In this document: piece after piece, positions 52,120-62,732 of the stretch | How positions within the stretch are numbered: position 1 is the stretch's first letter | How the letters are laid out: the number at the start of each line of letters is the position of its first letter | NCBI GenBank assembly: GCA_946902875.1 | Contig: OX336344.1 | Coordinates: 22,775,791-22,839,790, forward strand | DNA length: 64,000 nucleotides | Direction of reading: 5' to 3' | From: Nematopogon swammerdamellus | Lineage: Eukaryota > Arthropoda > Insecta > Lepidoptera > Adelidae | The notes under the pieces: model-generated | What the model saw: the letters and a program-made list of their open reading frames with translations, nothing else | Told to the model about the DNA's origin: nothing | The model's database searches: none | Translations under genes and position numbers: made by a program

Positions 52120-52757
52120 TTTTAACCCCCGACGCAAAAAGAGGGGTGGTAATAAGTTTAACGTGTGTGTGTATGTATGTTCCTCCATAACTCTTAAATC
52201 GATCATCCGAATTTAATGAAACTTCGTACAAGCATATTTGATTATACGGGACACAGAATAGGCTAAATAGGCAACCTATCTTCGCAGCACTCGCCGCAGA
52301 GAAACTGAGCACCCTTTTGTTGTTGACATTGGGCTTTTGAGAACCCATCGGTTCTCAAAATCGTTTCTTTGTCGCACCGCTAGGGTGTGGAACTGCCTCC
52401 CGGCGAGTGTGTTTCCCGAATCCTTTAACCTGGGTGTCTTCAAACGTCGTATCAACGGGCTAGACAGCCTAGCAACAGTCCGCAAATCTGCTGGCATGGC
52501 GCCTCACTGAGCGTGGTTTCGCGAGGAGAGGGGTTTTTGGCTCTGTCGACTGTACCATTGGTCTCTCGACACAGCCACCCATGTTGGTTTACATAAAAAA
52601 AAAATAATAAAATTCAGCTCCGATTACGCTAAGATGCGGTTTTTATACAAACCGAATTGTTCCGCGCGTCGAAATAAAGGTACGGTAGCGGCCTTACTTA
52701 CTTTTTTCTTTTTAAATACGAATTTCACGCGAGCGAGGCCGCGGGCAAAACCTAGTG
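52120..52757 (+). repeat. Repeat M joined to the start of Q, holding a LINE C2 insertion
   Basis: Starts TTTTTAACCCCCGACGCAAA (Q). It switches at GTGTGTATGTATG to M (TTCCTCCATAACTCTTAAAT), is interrupted by LINE C2 at 52270-52600, and resumes AAAATTCAGCTCCGATTACG to GCCGCGGGCAAAACCTAGTG. The switch point is a shared GTATGTATG microsatellite-like stretch. Confidence 0.82.
52270..52600 (+). pseudogene. LINE family C2, ORF2 C-terminus and 3' end
   Basis: One open phase reads FLCRTARVWNCLPASVFPES, FNLGVFKRRINGLDSL and AGMAPH-stop. These are the same kind of C-terminal blocks as in C1 but a different sequence, so a second jockey/CR1-like lineage. The 3' end CACAGCCACCCATGTTGGTT, TACATAAAAAA closely resembles the tail of SINE B. 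Confidence 0.88.
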
Positions 52758-53139
52758 TATACATATAATCCGAAATCGGAGACGTTAACTATGTCAATAT
52801 ACAATTGAAGCCAAAACTGTGTTGGCAGACACTCCAAGTTACTAAATTAAATTATTTCCAGTTTTGATACAATCCGACAAACGCGTAAAGTTATCGACAG
52901 AATGTAACAATTTGTAAATTAATTAATTTGATACGTGGCATAGCGTCGAGCGAGATACGGAGCGCTTCTTGTGAAGTTTAACAATAGAGTATCGCACCCT
53001 CGCGCATCCTCTAGCCGGAATTACATAATTCTCACTTATTGTTTAGTCGGGTATTTGTACATTCTGGATTAATACAAAGTGAAGTGTTCAATTGGATCGA
53101 AAATAAAATAAAAAAAAATTCCAATATTTTTATTTTTTA
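52758..53139. other. Unannotated spacer
   Basis: Nothing recognised. Confidence 0.35.
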
Positions 53140-53447
53140 TTTTTTTATAGGAACTAACACAGTTGGCTAGATCAACCTACTACATTCGTGATGTCAGCCC
53201 ATAATAACTTGTTGGACTAGGTGCCATGTCAGTGTTTCCCTTCGGTCGTGCCGGCTACACTGAACTAGACGGAAAACACGAACTATTTACATAGCCGTTT
53301 CAACCGACCGACCTTTCATTCAGTGCGGTGGTACCAACCCGGGCAGGTTGAACCCTACCAGCTAGTAAGGTAAGAAGGTAAGGGACATACCGTTTTACGT
53401 AAAATCCGAACCAAGGGCAGCCTCCAACGGTCGAGCGGTCACCCCTA
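53140..53447 (-). mobile_element. SINE family A with partial 5S-like head
   Basis: Tail, core, AAAACGGTATGTCCC and then CCTTGGTTCGGATTTTACG. The head continues as GGTGACCGCTCGACCGTTGG and stops there. It is the diverged subfamily also seen at 13447 and 54966. Confidence 0.88.
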
Positions 53448-53555
53448 GGTATTGTATTAAATGATTTATTTAAATGACATAAAAATTTGTACTTTTAGTC
53501 ATTGTATTATTCATATCAACACTTCACAAGCTATGTTAATATAGTACAATATTTT

Positions 53556-53722
53556 TTTATAACAAGCGCGACATGTGGCGCCAAGCCACACATAAGGTGT
53601 CTAACGACGCCCATATGGACATTCGGACGCATGCGGGGGTTGCAAATCTCATGTCGGCCTGGCAGCTGCCTATTCACGCCTCTTGATGGACCCGAGACTG
53701 TACTTGGGGGGGAAATATTCGT
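53556..53722 (-). mobile_element. LINE family C1, 3' end
   Basis: Plus strand GCGACATGTGGCGCCAAGCC, CATATGGACATTCGGACGCA and GACCCGAGACTGTACTTGGG. Confidence 0.8.
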
Positions 53723-54008
53723 ATAGCTAACGAGACAACAATAATTTAGATTTATCGCACTCAGTAGACGGCACCGCTTATTATAATAATAAGATCTCAC
53801 GTAAGACAAAGCGCGGCCGCGGGGCGCGGAGGCGAGAGGGGTTGGGGGATGTAAACGTAATTATATAAGACGTCTCGCGATGCTGAGCATTTCCGTTGTA
53901 GATACTTTGCGGCCGTGGAGGTACGGCCGGGGGAAGCAACCGAAATCGAAACAAAACTGATGGATGACACAAAATTTTATCAAAATATCTGCTATGCTAG
54001 GAAATTTT
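53723..54008. other. Unannotated spacer, GC-rich at 53810-53850
   Basis: Nothing recognised. Confidence 0.35.
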
Positions 54009-54395
54009 GTCAGCCTCGATAGCTCAGTGGTGCAGACAGTCAACTGTCGCTATTGAATGTTAAGCAACGCTGGGTGCGGGCAGTACTTGGATGGGTGACC
54101 GCTGACCGTTGGAGGCTGACCGAGGTTCGGATTTCTCGTAAAACTGTAGGTCCCTTCCCTCATAATCTTACTTGGTGGTAGGGTTTAACCCGCCCGGGTT
54201 GGTACCACCGCACTGAATGAAACGTCGGTCTAAACGGCTATGTAAATAGTTTGTGTTTTCCGACCAGTTCAGTGTAGCCGGCACGATCAAAGGGGGAAGC
54301 ACTGACATGGCACCTAGTTCACCCGGTGTTATGGACTGACATCACGGACGTTGTAGGTGATGTAGCCAACCGTGTCAGTTTCCATAAAAATAAAA
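54009..54395 (+). mobile_element. SINE family A with 5S-like head, full length
   Basis: Same subfamily as 29793. Differences of only a few bases (for example GTGCGGGCAGTACTTGG) suggest recent activity. Confidence 0.94.
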
Positions 54396-54459
54396 AAATA
54401 AAAAAAATATTTGCAGAACTGTTTTATCCGTAGCGCCTTTAAAGTTAAATACTTCGTAT

Positions 54460-54967
54460 CCGTCGTATCGTACGGGACCCTATTACTATAACTTACGTAT
54501 ACTATAACTATACGCATACTTCTCCCACATCCCAAAGGTTGGTTAGAATAGAATGCCTCACGCCATTAAGCTCACCTATTGTGCCTATTTGGTATAAATT
54601 GGTGTTCAATAAAGAATATATACATATACATACTAAGCCTACGCCGTCTGTCTGTCCGAGGGCTGTATCTCTTGAACCGTAATAGGTAGCCCGTTGAAAT
54701 GTTCACAGAATATGTGTTATCATGGCCGATATAACAAATAATAAAAATAAGAAAAAGTAAACAATTCACGGGGTCCCCATAGGGAAACTAAAAAGTGTAT
54801 GCGCGCCATCTACCGAAAAGAGTATGAAGCATTTTAACTAATCGTGAATTTTAACTATTATGAAGCATTTCATAAAACACGCCATGGATGGCGTGAGTGG
54901 CGCTGACCATGACATGGCGATGCGGAACCCTCGGTACGCGAGTTCAACTCGCACTTGACCGGTTTTT
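54460..54967 (-). repeat. Interspersed repeat D, minus copy, split by repeat H
   Basis: TATCGTACGGGACCCTATTA, then insertion 54489-54630, then CTAAGCCTACGCCGTCTGTC to GAGTTCAACTCGCACTTGAC. Confidence 0.87.
54489..54630 (+). mobile_element. Repeat H inserted in repeat D
   Basis: TCTCCCACATCCCAAAGGTT, GCCATTAAGCTCACC and TTCAATAAAGAATATATAC. Flanked by TACTA on both sides (54484-54488 and 54631-54635). The target is single in other D copies. Confidence 0.85.
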
Positions 54968-55347
54968 AATTTTTTATGGAAACTGACACACGGTTGGCTA
55001 CATCACCTAACATCTGATGTCAGCCCATAACACATTGGTAAATTAGTTGCCTTTTCAGTGCTTCCCTTCGGTCGTGCCGGCTACACTGATTTGGACGGAA
55101 AACACGAACTATTTAAATTGCTGTTTCAACCGACCTTTCATTCAGTGCAGTGGTACCAACCCGGGCAGATTAAACCCTAACACCTAGTAAGGTAAGAAGG
55201 GAAGGGACCTACATTTTACGTGGAATCCGAACTACGGTCAGCCTCCAACGGTCGAGCGGTCACCCATCCATCCACTGACCGCGCCCAGGTGTGCCTATGA
55301 TCCGACCGACAGTCGACCGACCGCACAACTGAGCTACCGAGGCTGAC
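54968..55347 (-). mobile_element. SINE family A with 5S-like head, diverged, full length
   Basis: The minus strand starts GTCAGCCTCGGTAGCTCAGT and contains GGGCGCGGTCAGTGGATGGA. The usual TACTTGGATGGG part is altered by a small deletion and a duplicated GATG. Core and tail are diverged. Confidence 0.88.
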
Positions 55348-57000
55348 AAATATGATACGTAAACTATGATATGTAATAAATAATTTTGTACTAAATATGA
55401 TATGTAATAAATAATGTTAATTATAATTTAATTTTAATTTGAATACCTTCTAAGGAAATCTTGTTTCAAATGCGGTCAGTGAAAATATCGTTTACCCAAA
55501 TAGCATTCCTTGTTTCACGACTGAAGGTTTTCCAATTACGTCCTCCCGAATTCCAGAACTCAATCAAATTCAATCAAGAACAGCCGTCCGCCCCCCCCCC
55601 CTGTTTCCGCCCCATCCGCCCCCCCCCCCCCCCCCCGCTGCCCGCCTCCCCCCTCCCCGCCGACTGCTCCGCGGTCGGCTTCCGCTGATTAGGCGGGCGA
55701 AATGTTAGACGGAAATTTTACCCGGATTTGTGTCATGCCCTGAGTTAGGTTTACCGTGTTTCTCAGACCTTTAGTACAATTTACAATGACTGACGTGGAA
55801 TCTGCCTTTGAAGCAACGTACAAAATCTATGTATTCATAGAGCAGGCTCACCTGCCAGCCACCAATGACAGGCTTTGCCTTTGGGTCAGTAAAGCCTATT
55901 AGGTACTCGAAACGACGAAAAAAATTCACAGATTCATGAGTCATTTTACATGACATTCGGGTAAATTGAAAATGACTTTTAGGGCGTATTTTCAAATATA
56001 AGCGTATAGTGAGTCGTCGATTGTGAGCGTGAAATATCCAGGTGTGGCTGAAGCGACGAAGTCGACGAGCGATTGCACTCCAGATTCTAACCATTCACTG
56101 CGCATCAGATAATTACTCGTACTCCTCTAAATACTAACAAGTATTCACATTTAAAAATTTGATTATAATTTACTTGCTTTTTCATATTGAAATAAAATTG
56201 ACAAAAATTGTAAAAAAAAAAAATTTATTAATATTATTAATTTTCAAGTATGTATGCATATACACGCAAACCATTTTAACTACATACTAACACTGCAAGA
56301 TGAAGACGACTCGTAACTCGGTAACGGAACATTAACAAAAATCGTATCTCCCAAATTAAAAAAAAATTAAAAAAACATCCCAAGATATTGAGTCAATCTG
56401 CAATATAAAAATATAAACGTTTTAAATATATATTTAGAAATATGTTTAAAAGTGCCCTTTTGAAACCCCCTAAAAAAGGTTTCTTTGCGATTTTTCAAAC
56501 GCTCAAATTTTCTGATTATTATTTTTTTCGCCATCTTGTAGCCCTCGTCGATACGCCTCAATTGACACCCTAAATATTCACGTAGCCTTAAAAATCACGA
56601 CACCAGGGCGAAGTCGCACTCTCGCTGGAAATCGGGGACTATACTGAAGCGATCGAAAATACATTTTCAATGTCAAAAGTATGGGCACCCACCACTGTTC
56701 TAGAGATACCAAAATACAGACATTTATTTCTTACGGACGAGCAATTCCGGATTGTCCGGAATAAATCCGTGCGTACGGCGTTCCTAATCTTGAGTGATGT
56801 CTGCTGAGGGCGCGGGGCTGAATTTGGTAAAGTTTGGTAAGGTTTGATTTTATGAGACATTAATGTCGCCGTGCGGTTTAGTTTAAGAGTCTTGTCTGTT
56901 TTACCACCGCGTCAGAGATAGAGAGAGGGAAAGGGGGGGATGAGACAGAAGTTGTGGGGGTAGATAATTCGAATTGACGTTTGTGTTAGCTTGTTATCAA
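55348..57000. other. 1.65-kb stretch without recognised repeats
   Basis: Contains poly-C runs at 55592-55635. A 107-codon minus frame (56094-55771) and 73-codon minus frame (56860-56639) have no recognised motif. This is the longest repeat-free part on the right side and may be unique host DNA. Confidence 0.4.
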
Positions 57001-57316
57001 TACTAATAATACATCTGTAAGGGATGGTCATGGAGTAACTTTGTTTAATGAGATACTGCGTCTATATACTCTATGTATGGTACTAAAACTAAATTGACGA
57101 TTTTTAGAAATATTTTCTGTATGTATGTATGTTCACCATAACTCTTAAACCGATCGTTCGAATTCGATGAAACTTAGTACAAGGATATTTAAGTTTACGG
57201 GACACAGGATAGGCTAAATAAAATTCAGTTCCGGTCAGGAAAACAACTGAGCCTTCGTTCTTTCTTCTTTTTAAATACGAATTTCATGCGAGCGAAGCCG
57301 CGGGCAAAAGCTAGTA
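57001..57316 (+). repeat. Interspersed repeat M, plus copy
   Basis: TCAATACTAATAATACATCT to GCCGCGGGCAAAAGCTAGTA. A deletion removes the GCTAAGATGTGG part after TTCCGGTCAGG. Confidence 0.85.
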
Positions 57317-57410
57317 TATAAATAACTGAGCTACTTGAAACTTATAATCGTGTTGTCAGTCTCGCTAGCTAGGTGGCGCTACGAATCGGCGAATAGGGGC
57401 CGGAGTGACT

Positions 57411-57553
57411 TTTTTTTTTTATGGAAACTGACACGTTTGTGGCTACATCACCTGCTACATCCGTGATGTCAGCCCATAACACCTTGGTGAACTAGGTGCC
57501 ATGTCAGTGCTTCCCTTCGATCGTGCCGACTACACAGAACTGCACGGAAAACC
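57411..57553 (-). mobile_element. SINE family A, 3' part, joined to an RTE-like fragment
   Basis: Tail to CGGGTTTTCCGTGCAGTTC on the minus strand, then an abrupt switch to the RTE-like LINE sequence. Confidence 0.86.
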
Positions 57554-57668
57554 CGAACACGCGGTTACTCAAACGGTCGTCGTCACTTTGCCTAACGTGG
57601 CCAGCTCACTGTCACTTTAGCTTAGCCACCCGCGTGTCCAATATCGATTACTTCGGTGCGTCTCGGCG
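57554..57668 (-). mobile_element. RTE-like LINE fragment
   Basis: CGCGGTTACTCAAACGGTCG, GTCACTTTAGCTTAGCCACC and CCAATATCGATTACTTCGGT match 25012-25110 (same strand). About 115 bp of the C-terminal coding region. Confidence 0.82.
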
Positions 57669-58332
57669 GAAGAATCACTCGCGTATGAATCATTATTAAT
57701 GAGACGTGTGACGGTTTCGTCCCAGCAACCGACGAATGGACAGACGGTGAAGAGAACACAGGTTGTCGGGGCTTCGTAATCCTTCCAATGTTCGCCATCA
57801 CCGTTCGTACTTGCTGTAAACGCTTGTAGAGCCGCTCCCTCCGGCCGCCCCCTCCCCACCTCCTGCGCCCCCCGGAGTCCGCAAGGCCTCATCCACTGTG
57901 TGAGCGGATTCGTGTACGAACTGCGAAGCCTCAGGCAGTAGATGTTCTCGTAGAGCAGCGACTCAATTCCATATTTTGTGAATACAATTAATTATTTGTC
58001 TTCGCGGTAGACTCGGTTTAATGGCAAATCCGATTTAAACGCAAATATAATAATAGTGCTTCTCTTATACTCTTTTTCTCTCTCTCTCTCCCTCTCTCTC
58101 TCTCCCTATCTCCCTCCCTCCCTTCCCCTCCTATCACTTCCCCTCTCCATTCGGCGCTACCATTCGACACTAAATTCCGAACATTTCGTTCATACTATAC
58201 TTTTTTTTTATACTGTTCGGCCCTAATGCTATTTAGCGTGATGTTATAGTAATACCTATAGTGAGCTTCAAGAACTACTCTTTACATTGTTGGAAACCGC
58301 ATCAAAATCTGTTCAGTGGTTCCGGAGTTTAC
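57669..58332. other. Unannotated stretch with CT tract
   Basis: A (CT)n/CCCT run spans 58071-58140. 58215-58330 is similar in wording to M' (TTTAGCGTGATGTTATAG, ATCTGTTCAGTGGTTC). The 91-codon minus frame at 57617-57892 has no motif. Confidence 0.4.
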
Positions 58333-58334
58333 CT

Positions 58335-58850
58335 TGGACACTGACACGGTTGGCATCACCTACAACATCCGTGATGTCAGCCCATAACACCGGGTGAACT
58401 CGGTGCCACGTCAGTGCTTCCCTTCGGTCGTGCCGGCTACACTGAACTGGACGGAAAACACAAACTATTTACATAGCCGTTTCGACCGACCTTTCATTCA
58501 GTGCGGTGGTACCAACCCGGGCGGGTTAAACCCTACCACCTAGTAATGATGTTACAGGAGGCCAAATAATAGTCCGTATCGATAGTATTATTTTAATTTA
58601 GGTCTTCTCAGTACAACGAGATAATTCGATTAAGTATGCACGTAGTGTTGGTGGTGTCCCGGCGCGGAATGTGTCGACCCACCGCGCCTCGTCTCCTGCC
58701 TGCCTGTGCTCTCAAGTGCCGTGTCGGTGTGATGTAGGTGTGCGTGCGTGTATGCAGCCGTATGTATGTGTAACACTCGGCCATTTATGGGAGTCATATC
58801 CCTTAGTCGTTTTTTACGACATACACGGCGACAGATGCAGTGGGGCTATT
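58335..58850 (-). mobile_element. SINE family A with third head, split by ~240 bp
   Basis: 3' part and core 58335-58547. The head resumes at 58789-58850 (GGGAGTCATATCCCTTAGTC, GTGGGGCTATT). The normal ATAAGAA between them is missing, replaced by 58548-58788. The outermost head is also lost where SINE B follows. Confidence 0.85.
58551..58772. mobile_element. Possible LTR-like insertion
   Basis: TGTTACAGG at one side and TGTGTAACA at the other are inverted, TG...CA style, within the split SINE. No clear target duplication was found, so this is weak. Confidence 0.3.
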
Positions 58851-58852
58851 AT

Positions 58853-59081
58853 CTTGCCCCTTTATAGGTGGTAGGCTTAAATTGTAGCCGACCGGGTTGG
58901 TACGACCGTACTGGATGTAAGATGGCCGCATAGCACCCACGGTTTATATTCTTCTCTAGTCCAGTATAGCCAGCAATCCACGGAAGTCTCCGGTATGGCA
59001 CTTACCTTCTCCGGAGGTGATATTGTATGATCGGAGCATGTGCTTTGGCCCATCCGACTCAGCCGGATTACATAAAAAAAA
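58853..59081 (+). mobile_element. SINE family B, core and tail
   Basis: CTTGCCCCTTTATAGGTGGT to CAGCCGGATTACATAAAAAA, with a deletion of CACCCATA near the end. Directly abuts the SINE A head. Confidence 0.88.
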
Positions 59082-60518
59082 CCACATATATTCTCACATA
59101 ATAAGTAAGTGAAATTGAGCTTTATTTATTTTGGCACAAACAACAGAAATACGTCACAACATGTTAAAATACAAAAATAACTATAATTTACCGACATAGT
59201 TCCTAAACGTTTGTACACTTCGTGGTTAATTTATTGCAGTAAAATAAATTTAAAAAAAAATAGAACAATAATTAGAACAGAAAAAAAATTATATAAAAAA
59301 TTAAAACTGACAACAATAACTAGAAATCTATTAGCTATCAGTGTATTAAGCTATGAGCTATCAGTGTATTAAGCTAGCTCGGATTAGTTGTGATGTTTTG
59401 ATATGCCAAACGTGTCACAAGTGTTCGGCAGGCGAAGCACGCCCGCGTTAATTTTTGCCCGCAGCCAGCTTGCGCTAGCACGACGACGACGGTGCGGGGC
59501 ACGGGGCGGGAGAAGCTTTCATCTTGCACAAATTTAATAATCAGTCCCTTTCACATCGAACTCACTCTTATACTGCAAAAGTAGAATGCACATTTTTTTT
59601 CTATGAGGTTGCTATGCTGCCATTACGTACGGTGGTATCAACCCAGTCGGCTACAATTTCAGCCTACCACCTAGTAAGGGGTAAGGGAAGGGACCTACAG
59701 TCACAGAATAGAAAAGAGTACTCCGTACAGAAGCTGCTCTGTACAAACACTCACAAAGAAATAGCTACTCTGCGACGACGCGATAAAGTACAAATTGACT
59801 CGCACAGAGCTGCATGCCTAACCACGATAACAGCCTACATTTCGCTTCTCTTTCTGTCGTGTAACTCTATCTCGCAAGCGCGTCGTTAAGCGCGTCTAAG
59901 GGCTGTGTCTTTGTGCTGTCTTATTGTGAGGAATAAAATGAAGATGATACCTACCAACTTTTATCGTTCTAGCTACCAACGATACGATATTTAGCTACGG
60001 CAAATTCATGCATGCGTTAGCGTCACAATTAGTTTCTCACATCGAAGCGTGCATTGCGTGCAACCTTCCAGTGATAGTTTTGTTTGATCAATAAATTTAA
60101 TGATCAATGATCATCTAAAATGTACCTATTATCCTTATACGAATTAGGCCATACACACCACGCTGTTCGGCGTCATCTAACTAATGTTATTGGCAATATG
60201 ATATAATTTTAAAATTTATGGCCTCCTACTAATATGAATAAATAAATTACTAGAAATAAATCAAAATGCTACTAAACAAAACACTTACCTTTCTTCGTCT
60301 CTCGGCAATGAAAAAAAAGACAAGTTTTCATTTGTCTGTTGACTTTTGCACCCGTCCACTGCACAATATTTACGTGATTTCGACATTTTCTAAATTCGAA
60401 AGCGCCACGCGCCCGGTCTGGCTGGCTGGATAGCGGCAGCCCACTGTTAATTGTAGATTAGCCGCTACGCCAAGCGGTAGGCATTTAACTCGCGACCTTG
60501 AGCGAGTGACGAAGGCCT
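59082..60518. other. 1.4-kb stretch with one SINE B core fragment
   Basis: 59610-59701 is SINE B core on the minus strand (TGTAGGTCCCTTCCCTTACC type). AGCTATCAGTGTATTAAGCT is directly repeated at 59333-59374. A 121-codon frame (59524-59889) runs through the SINE piece and is taken as chance. Nothing else recognised. Confidence 0.45.
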
Positions 60519-60520
60519 GC

Positions 60521-60678
60521 TACAGTTTTACACCGGTTCCGAACGGTGAAGCAGCAGGTGTAGGTATGCACGTACTTTTTTTCGTGAGAAAAAACTCATT
60601 GGTACAGGCCGACCGGATTCGAACCTCGGACCTCTCGCATGAGAAGCCGATGCCCAAACCACTCGGCCACCCGCCGCG
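60521..60678 (-). mobile_element. SINE family B, tRNA-like head and linker
   Basis: The minus strand starts GCGGCGGGTGGCCGAGTGGT, TTGGGCATCGGCTTCTCATG, then GAGGTTCGAATCCGGTCGGC. The A box, the B box and the space between are complete. It stops at the beginning of the core. This is the best copy of the head. Confidence 0.93.
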
Positions 60679-60689
60679 CATGTCATGGG

Positions 60690-61510
60690 TGCACGAGCAT
60701 GGGAACACGTGTCGCCAAATCTGTAAATGTTCTGCGTTAATTTTTCCGTCAGAAAAAAATTCATTGGTGCACGTCATCGGAATTGTAATGCAATAGCAGA
60801 ATGCACATATCAGAGAAAGAAATCCAATGTGGGACATCAGAGCGCTGTGCATAGGAAAACGTTTCGCCAAAATTCCTGTAAATTTTCTCCGGTAATTTTT
60901 CCGTCAAAACAAAACTCATTGGTGCACGTCATAAGGATTATACTGCAATAGTAGAATGCACATATCAGAGAAAGAAATTCAATGTTGGCCATCCAGAGCG
61001 ATGTGCATAAGAACAAGTGTCGCCAAAATTCCTGTAAAGTTTCTGCGTAAATTTTTCCGTCAGAAAAAAACTCATAGGTACACGTCATCCGGATTGTACT
61101 GCAATAGTAGAATGCACATATCAGAAAAAGAAATTTAATGTTGGTCATCCAGAGCGCTGTGCATGGGAACCGTGTCGCCAAAAATACTGTAATTTTTTGC
61201 GTAAATTTTTCCGTCAGAATAAAACTCATTGGTGCACATCATCAGGATTATACTGCAATATTAGAATGAACATAATATCAGAGAAAGAAATCCAATGTTG
61301 GTCATCCAGAGCGCTGTGCATGGGAACACGTGTCGCTAAAATTCCTGTAAATTTTCTGCGTTAATTTTTCCGTCAGAATAAAACTCATTGGTGCACGTCA
61401 TCAAGATTATACTGCAATAGCAGAATGCACATATCAGAGAAAGAAATCCAATGTTGGTCATCCAAGCGCTGTGCATGGGAACACGTGTCGCCAAAAATCC
61501 TGTAAACTTA
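60690..61510. repeat. Tandem array, about five units of ~155 bp
   Basis: Units start CGTCAGAAAAAAACTCATTG (60747, 60902, 61058, 61212, 61371) and contain GTGCACGTCATCAGGATTAT, GCACATATCAGAGAAAGAAA and GCTGTGCATGGGAACACGTG. The first unit is partial and follows the SINE B head. CGTCAG...AAAACTCATTGGT also stands in the SINE B linker, so the unit seems to derive from there. Confidence 0.93.
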
Positions 61511-61511
61511 T

Positions 61512-61592
61512 CGATGCACGTCGGCGGGAATCGAAACTCAGAACCTTCAGATCAAAAGTCCAAGCCAAAACCGCGCCGACCGCCCGCCGCGA
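61512..61592 (-). mobile_element. Second tRNA-like head at the end of the array
   Basis: The minus strand reads GGTCGGCGCGGTTTTGGCTT (A-box-like), GATCTGAAGGTTCTGAG and TTTCGATTCCCGCCGACGTG (B-box-like). It differs from the SINE B head in sequence. It could be the head of another SINE or a decayed tRNA pseudogene. Confidence 0.6.
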
Positions 61593-61799
61593 TTTCGTTC
61601 TAAAGGTGCTATAATACAACCCCGAACACTGGATGCCTCTCGTAACTCCCCCCGCGCGGCCGCACAGTCATTTGTCATCGTTCCGAGCAAGTCTGCGTGT
61701 AATTTAACTTAGGCTTCTTCGCTTCGCTTCCAAGATGTTATTCTCTCGTCTGGCAAGCGAGGACACACTTACTCATTTTGTGGACAATCATTTCCTTAG

Positions 61800-62118
61800 T
61801 TTTTTTGTTTTACATTTTTGGTGTGAAAGAGTGATAATATTGTTTATCGTATAATGTGTTATTATGGCCGATATACAACAAATAATAACAATAAAAAAAG
61901 TAAAAAATTCACGGGGGTTCCCATAGAAGAAACCAAACAAGTGTATGCGCGCGCGCCATCTACCGAATAGAGTGTGAAGCATTTTAACTAATCATGACAT
62001 TTAACTAATATGAAGCATTTCATAACACGCCATAGATGGCGTAAGTGGCGCTAACCACGACACGGCGATAAGGAACCCTCGGTGCGCGAGTTCGACTTGC
62101 ACTTGCTCGGTTTTTTTA
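61800..62118 (-). repeat. Interspersed repeat D, minus copy
   Basis: GTGTTATTATGGCCGATATA, GAAGCATTTCATAACACGCC and CTCGGTGCGCGAGTTCGACT on the plus strand. The GACA tract end is missing. Confidence 0.82.
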
Positions 62119-62475
62119 CCGACAGGTAGCAAGTTTCATTGCGTTTTGCCGCTTCTAGTGTATAGTTTGGTGTTAAAATGAACATCAATTTATTTGTAAA
62201 TTCGAGAACAACCGCCAAATACAGTGTAGCCCTGCCCGAGCAGACGATGATAACGTTAAATTTAACGCCATAAAACCAGGTGACAGGGAACTTTTCACGA
62301 CGCGCCGAAAAACAACCGCTCGTCAAAGGAAAAACGACGCTGGATTTATTTTTGATCCTTCTAGGTAGACGGAGAGCTAGCGACGACACAGAACCTTTCT
62401 GAATAAAAAAAGGAACGCACATTTTTGCGAATACGTGTTACTTCGGGTTATATCACGTTTTAAATAGAGTACCCA
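62119..62475. other. Unannotated spacer
   Basis: A 123-codon minus frame (62422-62051) starts here and runs into repeat D. No motif. Confidence 0.35.
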
Positions 62476-62702
62476 CATACATAACACACGCTGTATCCCG
62501 AAAATGGGGTTGAGCAGAGTAATCGGTGTTGTGCTGCAAGAACTAGGGTAAATCACAGCACAAAACCGACCACGACGTTTAGCAAATTATTAAGACAAGA
62601 TAATTCTCAAGCTGCAAGTAAGGCACGAAGACCCACCTACTGCCTGAAGGACCGTCTCGGTGGAAGGAACGTGCTAAGCAAGGTGCTAAGGTCACAGCTA
62701 AG
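62476..62702 (-). mobile_element. Repeat family I
   Basis: Plus strand ACACACGCTGTATCCCGAAA, AGAGTAATCGGTGTTGTGCT, AGTAAGGCACGAAGACCCAC. The end is scrambled by a small duplication (AAGGACCGTCTCGGTGGAAGG). Head absent. Confidence 0.85.
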
Positions 62703-62732
62703 GTGGTACATTATACATAGGTATTTTTAATT

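Noticed and set aside
59524..59889. 121-codon plus-strand frame
   Set aside because: Runs through a SINE B core fragment, so it cannot be a conserved host protein.
60600..60678. A functional tRNA gene
   Set aside because: A and B boxes are good, but no proper acceptor stem pairing was found and the segment continues into the SINE B linker.
60520..61229. Long minus-strand frames over the tandem array
   Set aside because: They follow the repeat units and the SINE head; the ~155-bp unit is not a multiple of three, so no repeated protein results.
60690..61510. CRISPR-like array
   Set aside because: The units are contiguous ~155-bp tandem repeats without distinct spacers, in a eukaryotic setting.
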